This document shows positions 17,769-25,552 of a stretch of DNA of 64,000 bases, piece by piece; position 1 is the stretch's first letter, and each line of letters opens with the position of its first letter. The notes under the pieces were generated by a model, which searched no databases, was not told the DNA's origin, and worked only from the letters and a program-made list of their open reading frames with translations. The stretch covers positions 1,178,001-1,242,000 of the forward strand of contig NZ_MRDM01000014.1 in assembly GCF_002008165.1 (NCBI RefSeq), given 5' to 3'. The stretch comes from Rhizobium laguerreae. GTDB taxonomy: Bacteria; Pseudomonadota; Alphaproteobacteria; Rhizobiales; Rhizobiaceae. A program made the translations under genes and the position numbers.

Positions 17769-18974
17769 TCAGCCCTTGTTCTTGTTGTAAACGTCGAAGA
17801 ACACTGCGGCGAGAAGCACGAGGCCCTTCACCATCTGCTGGAAGTCAATGCCGAGCCCGACGATCGACATACCGTTATTCATGACGCCCATGATGAACGC
17901 GCCGATGACCGCACCGGTGATCTTGCCGACGCCGCCGGACGCCGAGGCGCCGCCGATGAAGCAGGCCGCAATGACGTCGAGTTCGAAACCGACGCCGGCC
18001 TTCGGTGTTGCCGAGTTCAGGCGAAGCGCGATGATCATGCCGGCAAGGCCTGCTAGCACGCCCATATTGACGAAGGTGTAGAAGCTCAGCCGCTCGGTAT
18101 TGATGCCTGAAAGCTTGGTCGCCTTCGAATTGCCGCCCATGGCATAGATGCGACGGCCGATCGTGGTCCGGCGGGTGATGAAGGCATAGATCGCAATCAG
18201 CACCAGCATGACGACGAGAACGTTCGGCAGGCCCTTATAGGTGGAGAGCAGATAGCCGATCCACAGGATGGCAAGCGAAACGACCATGTTCTGGACGATG
18301 AAGAAGCCCATCGGCTCGACGTCGATCCCGTGGTCTTCGTTCACCTTGCGGCGGCGCCAGGCGAGGTAAAAGAGGATGACAGGCAGGATCACGGTCAGGA
18401 TCAGCGAGGTCGACTGCACGGGTGTGCCGGCAATATCGATCATGCCGCCCGGCAGGAAGCCGGTGCTGATAACCTGGAACTCCCTCGGGAACGGACCGAT
18501 GTTCTTGCCGTTCAGAACCGTCAGCGTCAGGCCGCGGAAAACAAGCATGCCGGCAAGCGTCACGATGAACGATGGGATGCGGTGATAGGCGATGAAATAG
18601 CCCTGCGCCGCGCCGATGATGCCGCCCACGATCAGGCAGATCAGGCCGGCAAGCCAGAAGTTCATGCCCCATGACACGGTGAAGATCGCCGCGAGCGCGC
18701 CGACGAAGGCGACGATCGAGCCCACCGACAGGTCAATATGGCCGGCGACGATGACGAGCAGCATGCCGAGCGCCATGATGACGATGAAGGAGTTCTGCAG
18801 AACAAGGTTCGTCAGGTTTACCGGCTTGAAGAGAATGCCGCCGGTATAGAACTGGAAGAACACCATGATCGCGACTAGTGCGATGAGCATGCCGTATTCA
18901 CGAATATTGCCGCGGATATAATCGGCAACGGAAACGACGTTGCTGTGCTCGGTTGTCGGGTTGACCGGAGTCAT
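17769..18974 (-). CDS. gguB: GguB, sugar ABC transporter permease
   Basis: A 401-residue inner-membrane protein of the AraH/XylH/RbsC permease family with about ten or more hydrophobic segments. Family motifs include VAGHIDLSVGSIVAF, PSFIVTLAGMLVFRGL, YAMGGNSKATKLSGIN and CFIGGASASGGVGKITGAVI. It forms the channel for the ChvE-delivered sugar with GguA. The start overlaps the gguA stop by four bases. Confidence 0.92.
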   Translation of the reverse strand: MTPVNPTTEHSNVVSVADYIRGNIREYGMLIALVAIMVFFQFYTGGILFKPVNLTNLVLQNSFIVIMALGMLLVIVAGHIDLSVGSIVAFVGALAAIFTVSWGMNFWLAGLICLIVGGIIGAAQGYFIAYHRIPSFIVTLAGMLVFRGLTLTVLNGKNIGPFPREFQVISTGFLPGGMIDIAGTPVQSTSLILTVILPVILFYLAWRRRKVNEDHGIDVEPMGFFIVQNMVVSLAILWIGYLLSTYKGLPNVLVVMLVLIAIYAFITRRTTIGRRIYAMGGNSKATKLSGINTERLSFYTFVNMGVLAGLAGMIIALRLNSATPKAGVGFELDVIAACFIGGASASGGVGKITGAVIGAFIMGVMNNGMSIVGLGIDFQQMVKGLVLLAAVFFDVYNKNKG

Positions 18975-20509
18975 TGTCTCTTCTCCCCTGAGCGCATGAT
19001 AGCGCGCATGATAGTTTCCTGGCTTGCTTCTCCCTTCGGCAATTCGGCGACGATGCGTCCTTCGTTCATCACGTAGATGCGGTCACATGTGCCAAGCAGT
19101 TCGGGCATTTCCGATGAGATCATCAGAACGCCCTTTCCATCGGCGGCAAGCTGGTTGATGATAGTATAGATTTCGTACTTTGCGCCAACGTCGATGCCGC
19201 GGGTCGGCTCGTCGAGGATCAAGATATCGGGGTCGGAAAACAGCCACTTCGACAGCACGACCTTCTGCTGGTTGCCGCCCGAAAGGTTGACCGTTTCCTG
19301 GAAGACGCCAGAGGAGCGGATGCGCAGCTTCGACCGGTAATCGGTCGCGACCCTCATCTCCTTGATGTCGTCGATGACGCTATTGCTCGAAATCCCATTG
19401 AGGTTGGCAAGCGTCGTATTGTGCAGGATGCTGTCGCTGAGCACGAGACCGAGTTGCTTGCGGTCCTCAGTGACATAGGCAAGACCGGCGTCGATCGCCT
19501 TGCGCACGGTGCTGACATCGACAGCCTTGCCATTGACGAAGACCTCGCCGCTGACTTTATGGCCATAGGATTTGCCGAAAACGCTCATGGCGAATTCGGT
19601 GCGGCCAGCCCCCATGAGACCGGCAATGCCGACAACCTCGCCCTTGCGGACATTGACGTTGATGTCGTGCAGCACCTGGCGGTCGCGGTGCTGCTGGTGA
19701 TAGGCGTTCCAGTTCTTCACTTCGAAGATCGTCTCGCCGATCGGCACGGAACGCGGCGGATAACGGTCGGCCAGATCTCGGCCCACCATGTTCTTGATGA
19801 TGATGTCTTCGCTGATCTCGTCCGTGTGACAGTCGAGCGTCTTGACTGTCATGCCGTCGCGCAGGACCGTGATCTGGTCGGCAACCTTACGGATCTCGTT
19901 CAGCTTGTGGGAAATGATGATCGAAGTGATGCCCTGATTGCGGAACTCGATCAGCAGATTGAGCAGCGCGTCCGAGTCCTTCTCGTTGAGCGAAGCGGTG
20001 GGCTCGTCGAGGATGAGCAGCTTGACGCTCTTCGACAGCGCCTTGGCGATCTCGACGAGCTGCTGCTTGCCGACGCCGATGTCGGTGACCAGCGTGTTCG
20101 GAGATTCCCGCAGGCCCACCTTGGTGAGCAGCTTCTTCGTTCGGTTGAACGTCTCTTCCCAGCTGATGACGCCGTTCTTGGCATTCTCGTTGCCGAGGAA
20201 GATGTTTTCGCCGATCGACAGCAGCGGCACGAGCGCCAGCTCCTGGTGGATGATGACGATGCCGATTTCTTCGGAGTCCTTCAGGACCTTGAAGTTGCGC
20301 GTCTCGCCTTCGTAGACGATCTCGCCTTCATAGCTTCCTGTCGGATAGACGCCCGATAGCACTTTCATCAGGGTCGATTTACCGGCCCCGTTTTCGCCTA
20401 CCAACGCGTGGATCTCACCCTGGCGAACCTTGAGGTTCACATTCTCCAGCGCCTTGACGCCCGGGAACGTCTTGGTGATGCTCCGCATTTCGAGGATGGT
20501 ATTGTCCAT
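18971..20509 (-). CDS. gguA: GguA, sugar ABC transporter ATPase with two nucleotide-binding domains
   Basis: A tandem-domain ATPase of about 512 residues, the size usual for this family. Domain 1: Walker A GENGAGKST, degenerate signature GVGKQQLVEIAKAL, Walker B LILDEPTASL. Domain 2: altered P-loop AGLMGAGRTE, signature LSGGNQQKVVLSKWL, Walker B ILILDEPTRGID. It powers import through GguB. The frame can also start at TTG 20515; the ATG at 20509 has GGAA eight bases upstream. Confidence 0.92.
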   Translation of the reverse strand: MDNTILEMRSITKTFPGVKALENVNLKVRQGEIHALVGENGAGKSTLMKVLSGVYPTGSYEGEIVYEGETRNFKVLKDSEEIGIVIIHQELALVPLLSIGENIFLGNENAKNGVISWEETFNRTKKLLTKVGLRESPNTLVTDIGVGKQQLVEIAKALSKSVKLLILDEPTASLNEKDSDALLNLLIEFRNQGITSIIISHKLNEIRKVADQITVLRDGMTVKTLDCHTDEISEDIIIKNMVGRDLADRYPPRSVPIGETIFEVKNWNAYHQQHRDRQVLHDINVNVRKGEVVGIAGLMGAGRTEFAMSVFGKSYGHKVSGEVFVNGKAVDVSTVRKAIDAGLAYVTEDRKQLGLVLSDSILHNTTLANLNGISSNSVIDDIKEMRVATDYRSKLRIRSSGVFQETVNLSGGNQQKVVLSKWLFSDPDILILDEPTRGIDVGAKYEIYTIINQLAADGKGVLMISSEMPELLGTCDRIYVMNEGRIVAELPKGEASQETIMRAIMRSGEKRQ

Positions 20510-20528
20510 AGTCAAAGTTCCAGCGCCT

Positions 20529-20594
20529 CCGGCCGTCGAGCGGCCGGGCGATCATAAAATCGAAGACCGGAACCCGCAAGCGCGGGTTCCGGTC
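20529..20594 (-). terminator. Attenuator stem-loops between chvE and gguA
   Basis: GACCGGAACCCGC-AAGC-GCGGGTTCCGGTC (20565-20594) is a perfect 13-base stem eight bases after the chvE stop, followed on the minus strand by GATTTTAT. A second perfect seven-base stem (20529-20547) follows. Such structures after binding-protein genes protect the upstream mRNA and reduce read-through, so ChvE would be made in excess over GguA and GguB. Confidence 0.65.
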
Positions 20595-20601
20595 CCTCTC
20601 A

Positions 20602-21666
20602 TTACTTCAGCTTGTCTTCGGTGTAGTAACCGCCGTCGACGAGGATCTGCTTGTAGTTGGTCTTGTCGACAGCAACCGGCTTCAGCAGATAGGACGGAAC
20701 GATCTTGACGCCGTTGTCGTAGGTCTTCGTATCGTTGACCTCGGGCTCCTTGCCGGACATGACTGCATCGACCATGGCAACGGTGACCTTGGCGAGTTCG
20801 CGGGTGTCCTTGAAGACCGTCGAGTGCTGCTCGCCAGCAATGATCGACTTGACCGACGGAACTTCGGCGTCCTGACCGGAAACAACCGGGAGCGGCTGGT
20901 CCGGAGTGCCGTAGCCAACGCCCTTCAGCGACGAGATGATGCCGATCGACAGACCGTCATAGGGAGACAGGACCGCATCGACCTTGGCGTCGGTGTAGTT
21001 GGCCGAGAGCAGGTTGTCCATGCGGGCTTGGGCCGTTGCAGCGTCCCAACGCAGCGTGCCGACCTTGTCCATGCCGGTCTGGCCGGACTTCACGACGAGC
21101 TTGCCGCTGTCGATGTAGGGCTGCAGGACGGACATTGCGCCATCATAGAAGAAGAAGGCGTTGTTGTCGTCCGGCGAGCCGCCGAACAGTTCGATGTTGA
21201 ACGGACCCTTGCCATCCTTGAGGCCGAGGGCGTCAACGATGGAACCAGCCTGCAGAACGCCGACCTGGAAATTGTCGAAGGTGGCGTAGTAGTCGACGTT
21301 GGCCGAGTCGCGGATCAGACGGTCATAGGCGATGACCTTGATGTTGGCGTCATGAGCCTTCTGGAGAACGTCGGAAAGCGTCGTTCCGTCGATCGAAGCG
21401 ATGACGAGAACCTTGGCACCCTTGGTGACCATGTTTTCGATCTGCGAAAGCTGGTTCGGAATATCGTCGTCAGCATACTGCAGGTCGGTCTTGTAGCCGG
21501 CGGCCTCGAGCTGCTTGACGATGTTGTTGCCGTCGTCGATCCAGCGAGCCGAAGACTTCGTCGGCATTGCGATGCCCACGAGCCCCTTGTCCTGCGCCAT
21601 GGCAGGCATAACGAACGAAGCGACGCCGAAGGCGGCCGCAGCCATCAATGAGATAATGGATTTCAT
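20602..21666 (-). CDS. chvE: ChvE, periplasmic sugar-binding protein
   Basis: A 354-residue type-1 periplasmic binding protein. Residues 1-24 are a signal peptide ending near MPAMAQ; the mature start DKGLVGIAMPTKSSARWIDD is typical of ChvE. Later GSPDDNNAFFFYDGAM and LSPYDGLSIGIISSL follow the same family. In Agrobacterium, ChvE binds aldoses such as arabinose, galactose and glucose, feeds the GguAB transporter and co-activates the VirA sensor. Here it heads the operon and is divergent from gbpR. Confidence 0.93.
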   Translation of the reverse strand: MKSIISLMAAAAFGVASFVMPAMAQDKGLVGIAMPTKSSARWIDDGNNIVKQLEAAGYKTDLQYADDDIPNQLSQIENMVTKGAKVLVIASIDGTTLSDVLQKAHDANIKVIAYDRLIRDSANVDYYATFDNFQVGVLQAGSIVDALGLKDGKGPFNIELFGGSPDDNNAFFFYDGAMSVLQPYIDSGKLVVKSGQTGMDKVGTLRWDAATAQARMDNLLSANYTDAKVDAVLSPYDGLSIGIISSLKGVGYGTPDQPLPVVSGQDAEVPSVKSIIAGEQHSTVFKDTRELAKVTVAMVDAVMSGKEPEVNDTKTYDNGVKIVPSYLLKPVAVDKTNYKQILVDGGYYTEDKLK

Positions 21667-21936
21667 TTCTCTCTCCCTTGTTAATAGACGGCGGACGAAA
21701 AATCGCCCGCCCCGAAACTGTGGCAGGTTCCGTATTGGATAGTTACTTCAGATGGTGAGAAACGAAGTAGGTCTCCTCCACGATCTCACACGTGTTGAGT
21801 GCCAACCAGCACACGGCGGCAAACTGGTATGGATTCCTATAACTGTCAAATAGAATAAGTGGTAATATGCATAACAATTTTGGTATATCGCTAAAAAGTA
21901 TTACTTTTGATGGAGCGCAGTGAGGAGGCTGCAACC
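21667..21936. promoter_or_regulatory. Divergent promoter region of chvE and gbpR
   Basis: A 270-base gap, markedly AT-rich at 21830-21905, unlike the coding DNA around it. It must hold the promoters in both directions and the binding site of the LysR protein. Short dyads such as TATGCATA occur at about 21865-21875, but I cannot single out a T-N11-A box with confidence. Confidence 0.5.
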
Positions 21937-22941
21937 ATGACGATTGTTTCCGAGCCATTTTCGATGGATCACATCGATATCCACAGCGATAATTTCGGCG
22001 ATGACAGCCTTTTACGTGCAGGACTTAAGCTGAATCACCTGCGCATGATCGTCGCAATCGAAGATAGCGGACAGATTTCCGCCGCAGCCGACGTTCTGAA
22101 CATTTCGCAGCCCGCCGCATCGCGGATGTTGTCCGAAATGGAATCGATTACCAAGACGTCGCTCTATGAGCGGGTGGCCCGCGGCGTGGTGCTGACAACC
22201 TTCGGCGCAGCGCTTGCCCGAAGGGCTCGCAAGATCCTCCTGGAGCTGCGCGAGGCGAGCCGCGAGATCGGTGAATTGAAAAGTGGCAAGGGCGGGTCGG
22301 TCTTCATCGGCGCGGTGACGGCGCCGGCCATGAGCCTCGTCGTTCCGGCAATCAACAAGGTGCGCAAGGCCTATCCGGGCATCGAGATCAACATCCAGGT
22401 GGAGACGAGCAACGTGCTTGCCCGCGAGCTGCTCGCCGCCCGCCATGACTTCATCATCGGCCGCATTCCCGATGATCTCAATCCGCGCCTGTTCGAGGTG
22501 ACGGAGATCGGCATCGAGCGGGCTTGCCTGATCGTGCGCAGCAGCCACCCGCTTATGAAGCAGAAGACGAGCAGCCTTTCAGAGGTCAGGGATTACGACT
22601 GGGTGTTCCAGCCGCCGGGCACGCTGCTGCGCCGCACGATCGAGGACGTTTTCCTGTCGCGCGGCGTGGCGCTGCCCGAAAACATCGTCAACACCTCCTC
22701 GCTGTTGCTCACCTGCGCCATCGTCTGCGAAACCGATGCGATCGCTCCCGTTGCCGTCGACGTCGCCCAGTTCCTGGCCAGCCAGGGCTCGAATGCCTCC
22801 GATGTGCGCATGCTGCCGATCGATTTCGACATCAACGTCAAGCCCTACAGCATGATCACGGCGAGGGAACGGGCGCTGCCGCCGAGTGCAAGGCTGCTCT
22901 ACGACATCATCCTCGAGGAGAGCCGCAAGCAGGCCGGCTGA
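21937..22941 (+). CDS. gbpR: GbpR-type LysR regulator of chvE
   Basis: A 334-residue LysR regulator. Winged HTH near residues 40-60 (GQISAAADVLNISQPAASRM) after an N-terminal extension of about 25 residues; the effector-binding domain starts near GGSVFIGAVTAPAMS. In Agrobacterium, GbpR lies next to chvE and activates it in response to sugars; the same divergent arrangement is seen here. The start at 21937 has GAGGAGG upstream; a TTG/ATG further up is less likely. Confidence 0.85.
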   Translation: MTIVSEPFSMDHIDIHSDNFGDDSLLRAGLKLNHLRMIVAIEDSGQISAAADVLNISQPAASRMLSEMESITKTSLYERVARGVVLTTFGAALARRARKILLELREASREIGELKSGKGGSVFIGAVTAPAMSLVVPAINKVRKAYPGIEINIQVETSNVLARELLAARHDFIIGRIPDDLNPRLFEVTEIGIERACLIVRSSHPLMKQKTSSLSEVRDYDWVFQPPGTLLRRTIEDVFLSRGVALPENIVNTSSLLLTCAIVCETDAIAPVAVDVAQFLASQGSNASDVRMLPIDFDINVKPYSMITARERALPPSARLLYDIILEESRKQAG

Positions 22942-23002
22942 CGACACCCGCAAGCCCTGCGCCATCTTGCCCGCCTTTAATGCACGCGTCGAAAGGGAGC
23001 GC

Positions 23003-23506
23003 ATGCTGTTCGGACAGTCGGTATTTCAATCAGTCCTCGAGCGGCTGAAGGCGGAGGGCGAGACGGACGAAGACGCCGGGGCGCCGGCCGTCCATCGCGT
23101 CTCCGGCCTCGGCACCGGGCTTGCCTTCGATGTCATGGCCTTCGATGTCATGGCCTTCGATGTCATGGAAGATGTCTCGACCGCCTCGCAACGGGTCGGC
23201 CAGGCCTATTTCGACAATCTGGATCTTGATGCTGCCGCCGCGATCGCGGAGGCACCGGCGGCTGCGCCTCCACCCGAGCCCGTCATGCCGGACCATCTCG
23301 CCCGCATCGCTCCGGAAGAGATTGCTGCGGAACTGGCGATCGCTGCCGCCGATACCCAACAGACGCTGAACGAGAAGCGGCGCGCCTTTGCCAAGGCCAA
23401 TCATCCTGATGGAGTCCCAGAGCTTTTCCGCGACAATGCCAACAGGCGCATGATGATCGCCAACCTGCTGATCGACGAGGCGATGCGCCGCCTGCCGCAC
23501 AGCTGA
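23003..23506 (+). CDS. J-domain-like protein
   Basis: A 167-residue protein. The C-terminal third carries an HPD-containing segment (TLNEKRRAFAKANHPDGVPE then FRDNANRRMMIANLLIDEAM), which is a J-domain-like hairpin with the HPD triad that stimulates Hsp70 ATPase. The N-terminal part is acidic and Ala/Pro-rich and contains three copies of AFDVM. AAGGGAG precedes the ATG at 23003. It is not a classical DnaJ (no Gly/Phe or zinc region). A decayed second copy of its C-terminus lies at 24842-24989. Confidence 0.65.
   Translation: MLFGQSVFQSVLERLKAEGETDEDAGAPAVHRVSGLGTGLAFDVMAFDVMAFDVMEDVSTASQRVGQAYFDNLDLDAAAAIAEAPAAAPPPEPVMPDHLARIAPEEIAAELAIAAADTQQTLNEKRRAFAKANHPDGVPELFRDNANRRMMIANLLIDEAMRRLPHS
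23123..23167 (+). repeat. Three perfect tandem copies of a 15-bp unit
   Basis: GCCTTCGATGTCATG is repeated three times without change inside the J-like gene, encoding AFDVM three times. The unit keeps frame. Identical copies indicate recent slippage expansion, so copy number may vary between strains. Confidence 0.95.
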
Positions 23507-23815
23507 AGCTTTCTCGCGAACGCAGGCAAAGGTTCCGAGGCTTTGGAAGAGCCGCCGTTTCCGACTCGATTCGCGAACTCTATATGGGCTGTTTTTCCCG
23601 CGATTCAACAAGTGCCCATGGCACGCAGTTTGATTCTTTCGCGCTCGGGTAGCAGAGAAATGTGCCGCTTTTTGCGACCGGCAATAGCATATTTCGGGAC
23701 CCCAGTAGACCATGCCTACTCCCTTTTCGGTAGGCCGTAGCTGTTTAGCGAAATTGAATGCGATACAACCTGTTGTAACATAGCGTGGTGCAAATGTTCT
23801 CAGGAGACCGCCAAC
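23507..23815. other. Intergenic region, 309 bp
   Basis: Between the J-like gene and the Hint-domain gene. It contains a hairpin GCCTAC/GTAGGC at 23714-23735 with a ten-base loop and a palindrome at 23764-23777. No credible gene is seen. Confidence 0.4.
23764..23777. promoter_or_regulatory. Palindrome upstream of the Hint-domain gene
   Basis: TACAAC-CT-GTTGTA is a perfect dyad 39 bases before the ATG at 23816, a position suited to an operator. No regulator gene adjoins it, so its partner is unknown. Confidence 0.4.
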
Positions 23816-24691
23816 ATGTCATCTACGGGAGATCCGAAGCTGCCGCGCAACAATGCGCGCAGACATTTTCTAGGCGTAGCCGCAGCCGCTGGTGCTCGTC
23901 TTGCCGGCGTGGCAGCCTTGGCCACGGCAATTTCCACCTCTCCGGCCAACGCGCTGGGGCGGCTTTGGGGACGGGGCGGCTCCGGTGGACACGGAGGCTC
24001 TGGCGGGAGCGGTGGCTCAGGTGGAGGTGGTGGTGGTGGCGGCAGCGGGAGCGGCCCAAATTGCTTCCTGCGGGGAACGGCGATCCTCACGGATTGCGGT
24101 GAGAAGCCTGTCGAGAATCTCAGCATCGGCGATCGCGTTGCCCTTCCTGACGGCAGCACCCGCCCGGTAAAGTGGGTCGGCCGCCAAAGCTTCAAGAAGA
24201 GCGGCGCGCGCTGGCCCAACGACGTCGTGCCGATCCGGGTTTCCCGCCACGCACTGGACGGGCAAACACCCCACTCGGATCTCTATCTGTCGCCTGGCCA
24301 TGCGCTGTACCTGAACGGCATTCTGATCCAGGTGAAGGACCTCGTGAACGGTAAAACGATTGCATCGGTCACTCCCGCCGCTGACGTATCGATCGAGTAC
24401 TATGCCGTCATGCTCGATACGCACGAAGTTATCCTTGCCGAAGGTGCTGAGGCCGAGTCCTTCCATCTGAAGAACAGCAATCACGAGAACTTCTGCAATT
24501 TTCCAGAGTACGAGCGTCTCTATGGCAAGGAACGCATCGTGATGACATCCTTTGCGCCGTTGCTGGGAGGTGGCTGGTCACATTTGAAAGCGCTTCTCCT
24601 GCTCGGCGTTTCGCCGCTGGTACCGCTGCACGATCCATTCGGGAATGCCTGCGAAAAGATCGAGGCGCAAGCCAAGGAACTGTCACTCTGA
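23816..24691 (+). CDS. Tat-exported Hint-domain protein
   Basis: A 291-residue protein. The N-terminus carries a twin-arginine motif (ARRHFLGVAAAAG) and an Ala-rich hydrophobic core ending near SPANA. A Gly/Ser linker follows at about residues 50-80. Then comes a Hint (Hedgehog/intein) domain: block A CFLRGTAILTDCGEKPVENL with the nucleophilic Cys, and later SPGHALYLNGILIQVKDLVN with the block-B-type His. Hint domains perform N-S acyl shift and can cleave or ligate their N-flank. No classic C-terminal His-Asn is seen, so N-terminal cleavage is likelier than splicing. AGGAGA precedes the ATG. Confidence 0.78.
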   Translation: MSSTGDPKLPRNNARRHFLGVAAAAGARLAGVAALATAISTSPANALGRLWGRGGSGGHGGSGGSGGSGGGGGGGGSGSGPNCFLRGTAILTDCGEKPVENLSIGDRVALPDGSTRPVKWVGRQSFKKSGARWPNDVVPIRVSRHALDGQTPHSDLYLSPGHALYLNGILIQVKDLVNGKTIASVTPAADVSIEYYAVMLDTHEVILAEGAEAESFHLKNSNHENFCNFPEYERLYGKERIVMTSFAPLLGGGWSHLKALLLLGVSPLVPLHDPFGNACEKIEAQAKELSL

Positions 24692-24841
24692 CAGGACGGG
24701 AATGCGCAGGGATCGTGCTGGCTGCACGTGAAGCCGTGCGTCGGTTTTGCGATCGTATCAAACAAAGACCTCAAGCGTGGCGCGCATCAGAAAGATCGCG
24801 GCACGCTTCGACTATTCGGCCTTCTTCTCAAAGGCGCCGGT

Positions 24842-24989
24842 AAGCTGCCGACACTCCCTGAGAAGGGCCGCGTCCTCACCCGCGCCATTATCCGACGGTG
24901 TTACCCTGCCCTTCCGCGACAATGCGACGAAGCGGATGATGCTCGCCAATATGCTGATCGACGAAGCGCTGCGGCGAATCGCCCGCTGA
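24842..24989 (+). pseudogene. Remnant of a second J-domain-like gene
   Basis: One frame reads TLPEKGRVLTRA and the next reads SDGVTLPFRDNATKRMMLAN then MLIDEALRRIAR. These match consecutive parts of the intact protein at 23003-23506 (TLNEKRRAFAKA and PDGVPELFRDNANRRMMIAN). The frame changes exactly where the HPD triad should be; alignment suggests two bases were lost there. There is no start codon or ribosome-binding site. A duplicated, decayed copy on the far side of the Hint gene. Confidence 0.7.
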
Positions 24990-25271
24990 TTATTCCGCCT
25001 GCCCGTCCTTGGAAGGCTTTTCAGCGGTCGCCGCAGGCCCTTCTTCTTCTTCGGCGTCAGGCTGCACGACCGGCTCGGTGGCTGGTGGCTGCGGCTTGAA
25101 GGTCCAGAACAATATGTAGAAGGAATAGGCGCCCGCCCCGCCCGCGAGCACGCCCCAGAACGGATCGCCGGTGACGAACTCGACCACGGCCCAGCCGAAG
25201 CAGACGGCAACGATGGCAACTCGCACCCAGAGGCGCCGGTATGCCGGATGGTTCGGATCGATCAGCTGCAT
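24990..25271 (-). CDS. Small inner-membrane protein with acidic tail
   Basis: A 93-residue protein with two predicted transmembrane helices (RVAIVAVCFGWAVVEFV and GVLAGGAGAYSFYILFW) and a C-terminal cytoplasmic tail rich in Pro and Glu. It begins MQLIDPNHPAYRRLWVRVAI, a form found widely in Rhizobiaceae as a conserved hypothetical. Function unknown. Its stop codon abuts the J-like remnant on the other strand. Confidence 0.7.
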   Translation of the reverse strand: MQLIDPNHPAYRRLWVRVAIVAVCFGWAVVEFVTGDPFWGVLAGGAGAYSFYILFWTFKPQPPATEPVVQPDAEEEEGPAATAEKPSKDGQAE

Positions 25272-25489
25272 CTTTACCCCGCGGTCGGATATGTCGCACT
25301 GCCCTCGGCCTGTGCCGCGCTTGTCTCTAAAGCCTTTCCTGGCCAGATTAAAGTATTCTGTTGGCTCAAACGGTATCGAATGTTCGACAAGCCGGCTCCA
25401 GCAGAACGCTTAAATCCGAGCCGGAAATGCTCCGGGTCGAATCTTGCAAATGTGAAAGATCCGAGGCCTTGACGCGACGCAGAGAAGGT

Positions 25490-25503
25490 GGAATGAAAAT
25501 TCC
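25490..25503. promoter_or_regulatory. GGAA-N6-TTCC site, candidate IolR operator of idhA
   Basis: GGAATGAAAATTCC lies 49 bases before the idhA start. It fits the GGAA-N6-TTCC motif reported for IolR, the RpiR-type repressor of inositol genes in Sinorhizobium meliloti (recalled, not looked up). A possible -35 (TTGACA, 25510-25515) follows it. The location suits repression lifted by an inositol breakdown product. Confidence 0.6.
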
Positions 25504-25552
25504 AGAAATTTGACAATTCGGTTTATTTGTTCTGAATTCAAGGGAGGTTGGA

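Noticed and set aside
23990..24055. Low-complexity G-rich stretch as a possible repeat element
   Set aside because: It is the coding sequence of the glycine linker of the Hint protein and keeps the frame.
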